Shown: positions 13,378-14,288 of the stretch, piece by piece
Numbering within the stretch: position 1 is the first letter of the stretch
How the letters are laid out: every line of letters starts with the position of its first letter
Source: a bacterium
GTDB taxonomy: Bacteria > Planctomycetota > JACOTG01 > JAUIME01
Assembly (NCBI GenBank): GCA_030433195.1
Contig: JAUIME010000044.1
Location: forward strand, 1 to 14,288
DNA: 14,288 bases
Direction of reading: 5' to 3'
Program-made: the position numbers and the translations under genes
The notes under the pieces: model-generated
Database searches by the model: none
Told to the model about the DNA's origin: nothing
What the model saw: the letters and a program-made list of their open reading frames with translations, nothing else

Positions 13378-14288
13378 GTGTTTCGGAATCTCTCGCTCAA
13401 TCTCAAGATCACGGTGACGCTCGTTCTCGTGTTCGCGCTCATCGTGGCGGTGTTCCTCGGGATCCTGTACCCGTTCCAGCGCAATCAGCTCGACGACCTC
13501 GTGCGCTTCAACGAGTCGATGCTCGCGAACCTCGAGAAGGTCTACCGCAATCGGTTGATCTATGACGTCATCGGCGAAGAGGCGGCCGACGAGAGCCTCG
13601 TCGTGACGCTGCAAGAGCTCATGGCCGTCGATCCGGGCATTCTCTTCGCGAAGGTCGCCGACCCCGAGGGCGGCCTGTACGCGACGACGGATCCCGAAGA
13701 GGTGCGCGAGGTGGTGACGGGGGCGCGCGCCGCGGGCGTGCTCGCGCGTGACGAAAGCGCCTCGCGCGATCGCACGCGGTCGAAGCGCCCCGTCATGATC
13801 CGGCGCCGTTCCCAACCGACCCGCATTTTCGGCTACGAAGACGCCGCGTATTTCGTGCGCGCCGATCGCGCGCATTCGTCGACGCTCGCGGAAGAGATCG
13901 CGAGCCTCGGGCCCGATGGCGGGCTCGAGCGGGCGATGTTCGGTGCGACGCCCGCGCTCGTGCTCACGCGAGCGCTCGAAGTCGAGCGAAGGTCGTACGG
14001 TTCGTTCCAGCTCGCCTATTCGATCGAAGTCGTCGAGCGCAACAAGCGGCGCACGGGGATGATCCTCTACGGGCTCCTCGCGTCGCTGTTCGTGCTGTTG
14101 CTCGTGCTCCTGAACGTGCTGATCAGCCGCATCGTCATCGGCCCGCTGCGGACGGTGTTCCGCGGCATGCGCGCGGCGGGCGCGGGCGATCTCGATCAAG
14201 AGCTGCCGATCCGCAGCCGCGACGAGGTCGGCGAGATGTCGTCCATCTTCAACCAGATGGTGCGCAAGCTGCGCCATTCGAAGTCCGA
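13378..14288 (+). CDS. two-TM HAMP sensor protein (3' end cut by window)
   Basis: 303 residues are visible before the right edge. The layout is a short cytoplasmic N-terminus, TM1 (about 10-31), an extracytoplasmic sensor region of about 195 residues, TM2 (about 227-250) and a HAMP linker (251-303). The HAMP has the conserved proline in IGPLRTVF and the DEVGEM connector before the second helix. The sensor region (LMAVDPGILFAKVADPEGGLYATTDPEEV) resembles a single Cache/PAS-like fold. The output domain is beyond the window; a histidine kinase, SpoIIE-type phosphatase, nucleotide cyclase or chemoreceptor is possible. The start is GTG, 2 bp after the binding-protein stop, with GGGGA 9 nt upstream at 13364-13368. 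Coupled translation with the binding lipoprotein supports a joint sensory role. Confidence 0.85.
   Translation, partial: MFRNLSLNLKITVTLVLVFALIVAVFLGILYPFQRNQLDDLVRFNESMLANLEKVYRNRLIYDVIGEEAADESLVVTLQELMAVDPGILFAKVADPEGGLYATTDPEEVREVVTGARAAGVLARDESASRDRTRSKRPVMIRRRSQPTRIFGYEDAAYFVRADRAHSSTLAEEIASLGPDGGLERAMFGATPALVLTRALEVERRSYGSFQLAYSIEVVERNKRRTGMILYGLLASLFVLLLVLLNVLISRIVIGPLRTVFRGMRAAGAGDLDQELPIRSRDEVGEMSSIFNQMVRKLRHSKS

Noticed and set aside
1..14288. CRISPR array, insertion sequence, complete restriction-modification or toxin-antitoxin system
   Set aside because: No regularly spaced repeats, transposase or integrase motifs, methylase partner or small paired toxin-antitoxin genes were seen on either strand.

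Overview
The window is GC-rich bacterial chromosome, densely coded, with ten recognisable protein genes (two cut by the window edges) and no rRNA, tRNA, CRISPR array or insertion sequence. Lipoprotein signal peptides and an outer-membrane-barrel-like protein point to a diderm (Gram-negative) organism. A HEAT-repeat lipoprotein, a secreted reprolysin-like peptidase with accessory domains, DUF3047 and a HAMP sensor together would fit Planctomycetota or Myxococcota. This placement is an inference from gene content only. GTG and TTG starts are used, and ribosome binding sites are often weak.

Region 1 (1-2224, minus strand): a HEAT-repeat lipoprotein gene followed 60 bp downstream by a class I SAM methyltransferase that runs off the left edge. 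Region 2 (2225-3718): a lone YhcG/DUF1016 PDDEXK nuclease gene on the minus strand. It is visibly less GC-biased than its neighbours, has no restriction or transposase partner, and is bracketed by an 11-bp inverted repeat. It looks like a small acquired insert. Region 3 (3719-5985, plus strand): a two-gene unit with a vanillyl-alcohol-oxidase/p-cresol-dehydrogenase-type FAD oxidase and a lipoprotein whose C-terminal half resembles the PagL/acyloxyacyl hydrolase barrel family. An extended -10 promoter lies upstream.

Region 4 (5987-11009, minus strand): a three-gene run of a secreted zinc metallopeptidase, a small double-CDGSH iron-sulfur protein, and a Lon protease with a long charged N-terminal tail. 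The peptidase and CDGSH genes are 7 bp apart. Lon follows after 69 bp that contain a perfect 7-bp inverted repeat. Lon and the PagL-like gene converge with one base between their stop codons.

Region 5 (11265-14288, plus strand): a tightly packed operon of a membrane-anchored DUF3047 protein, a lipoprotein periplasmic binding protein of the branched-chain amino acid receptor type, and a two-TM HAMP sensor that continues past the right edge. The first two genes overlap by ATGA and the last two are 2 bp apart. No ABC permease or ATPase lies between them, so the binding protein probably feeds the sensor rather than a transporter. Regions 4 and 5 diverge from a 255-bp intergenic stretch with a good sigma-70-like promoter on each strand and a short direct repeat between the two -35 boxes. 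This sensory operon is the most interesting unit in the window.
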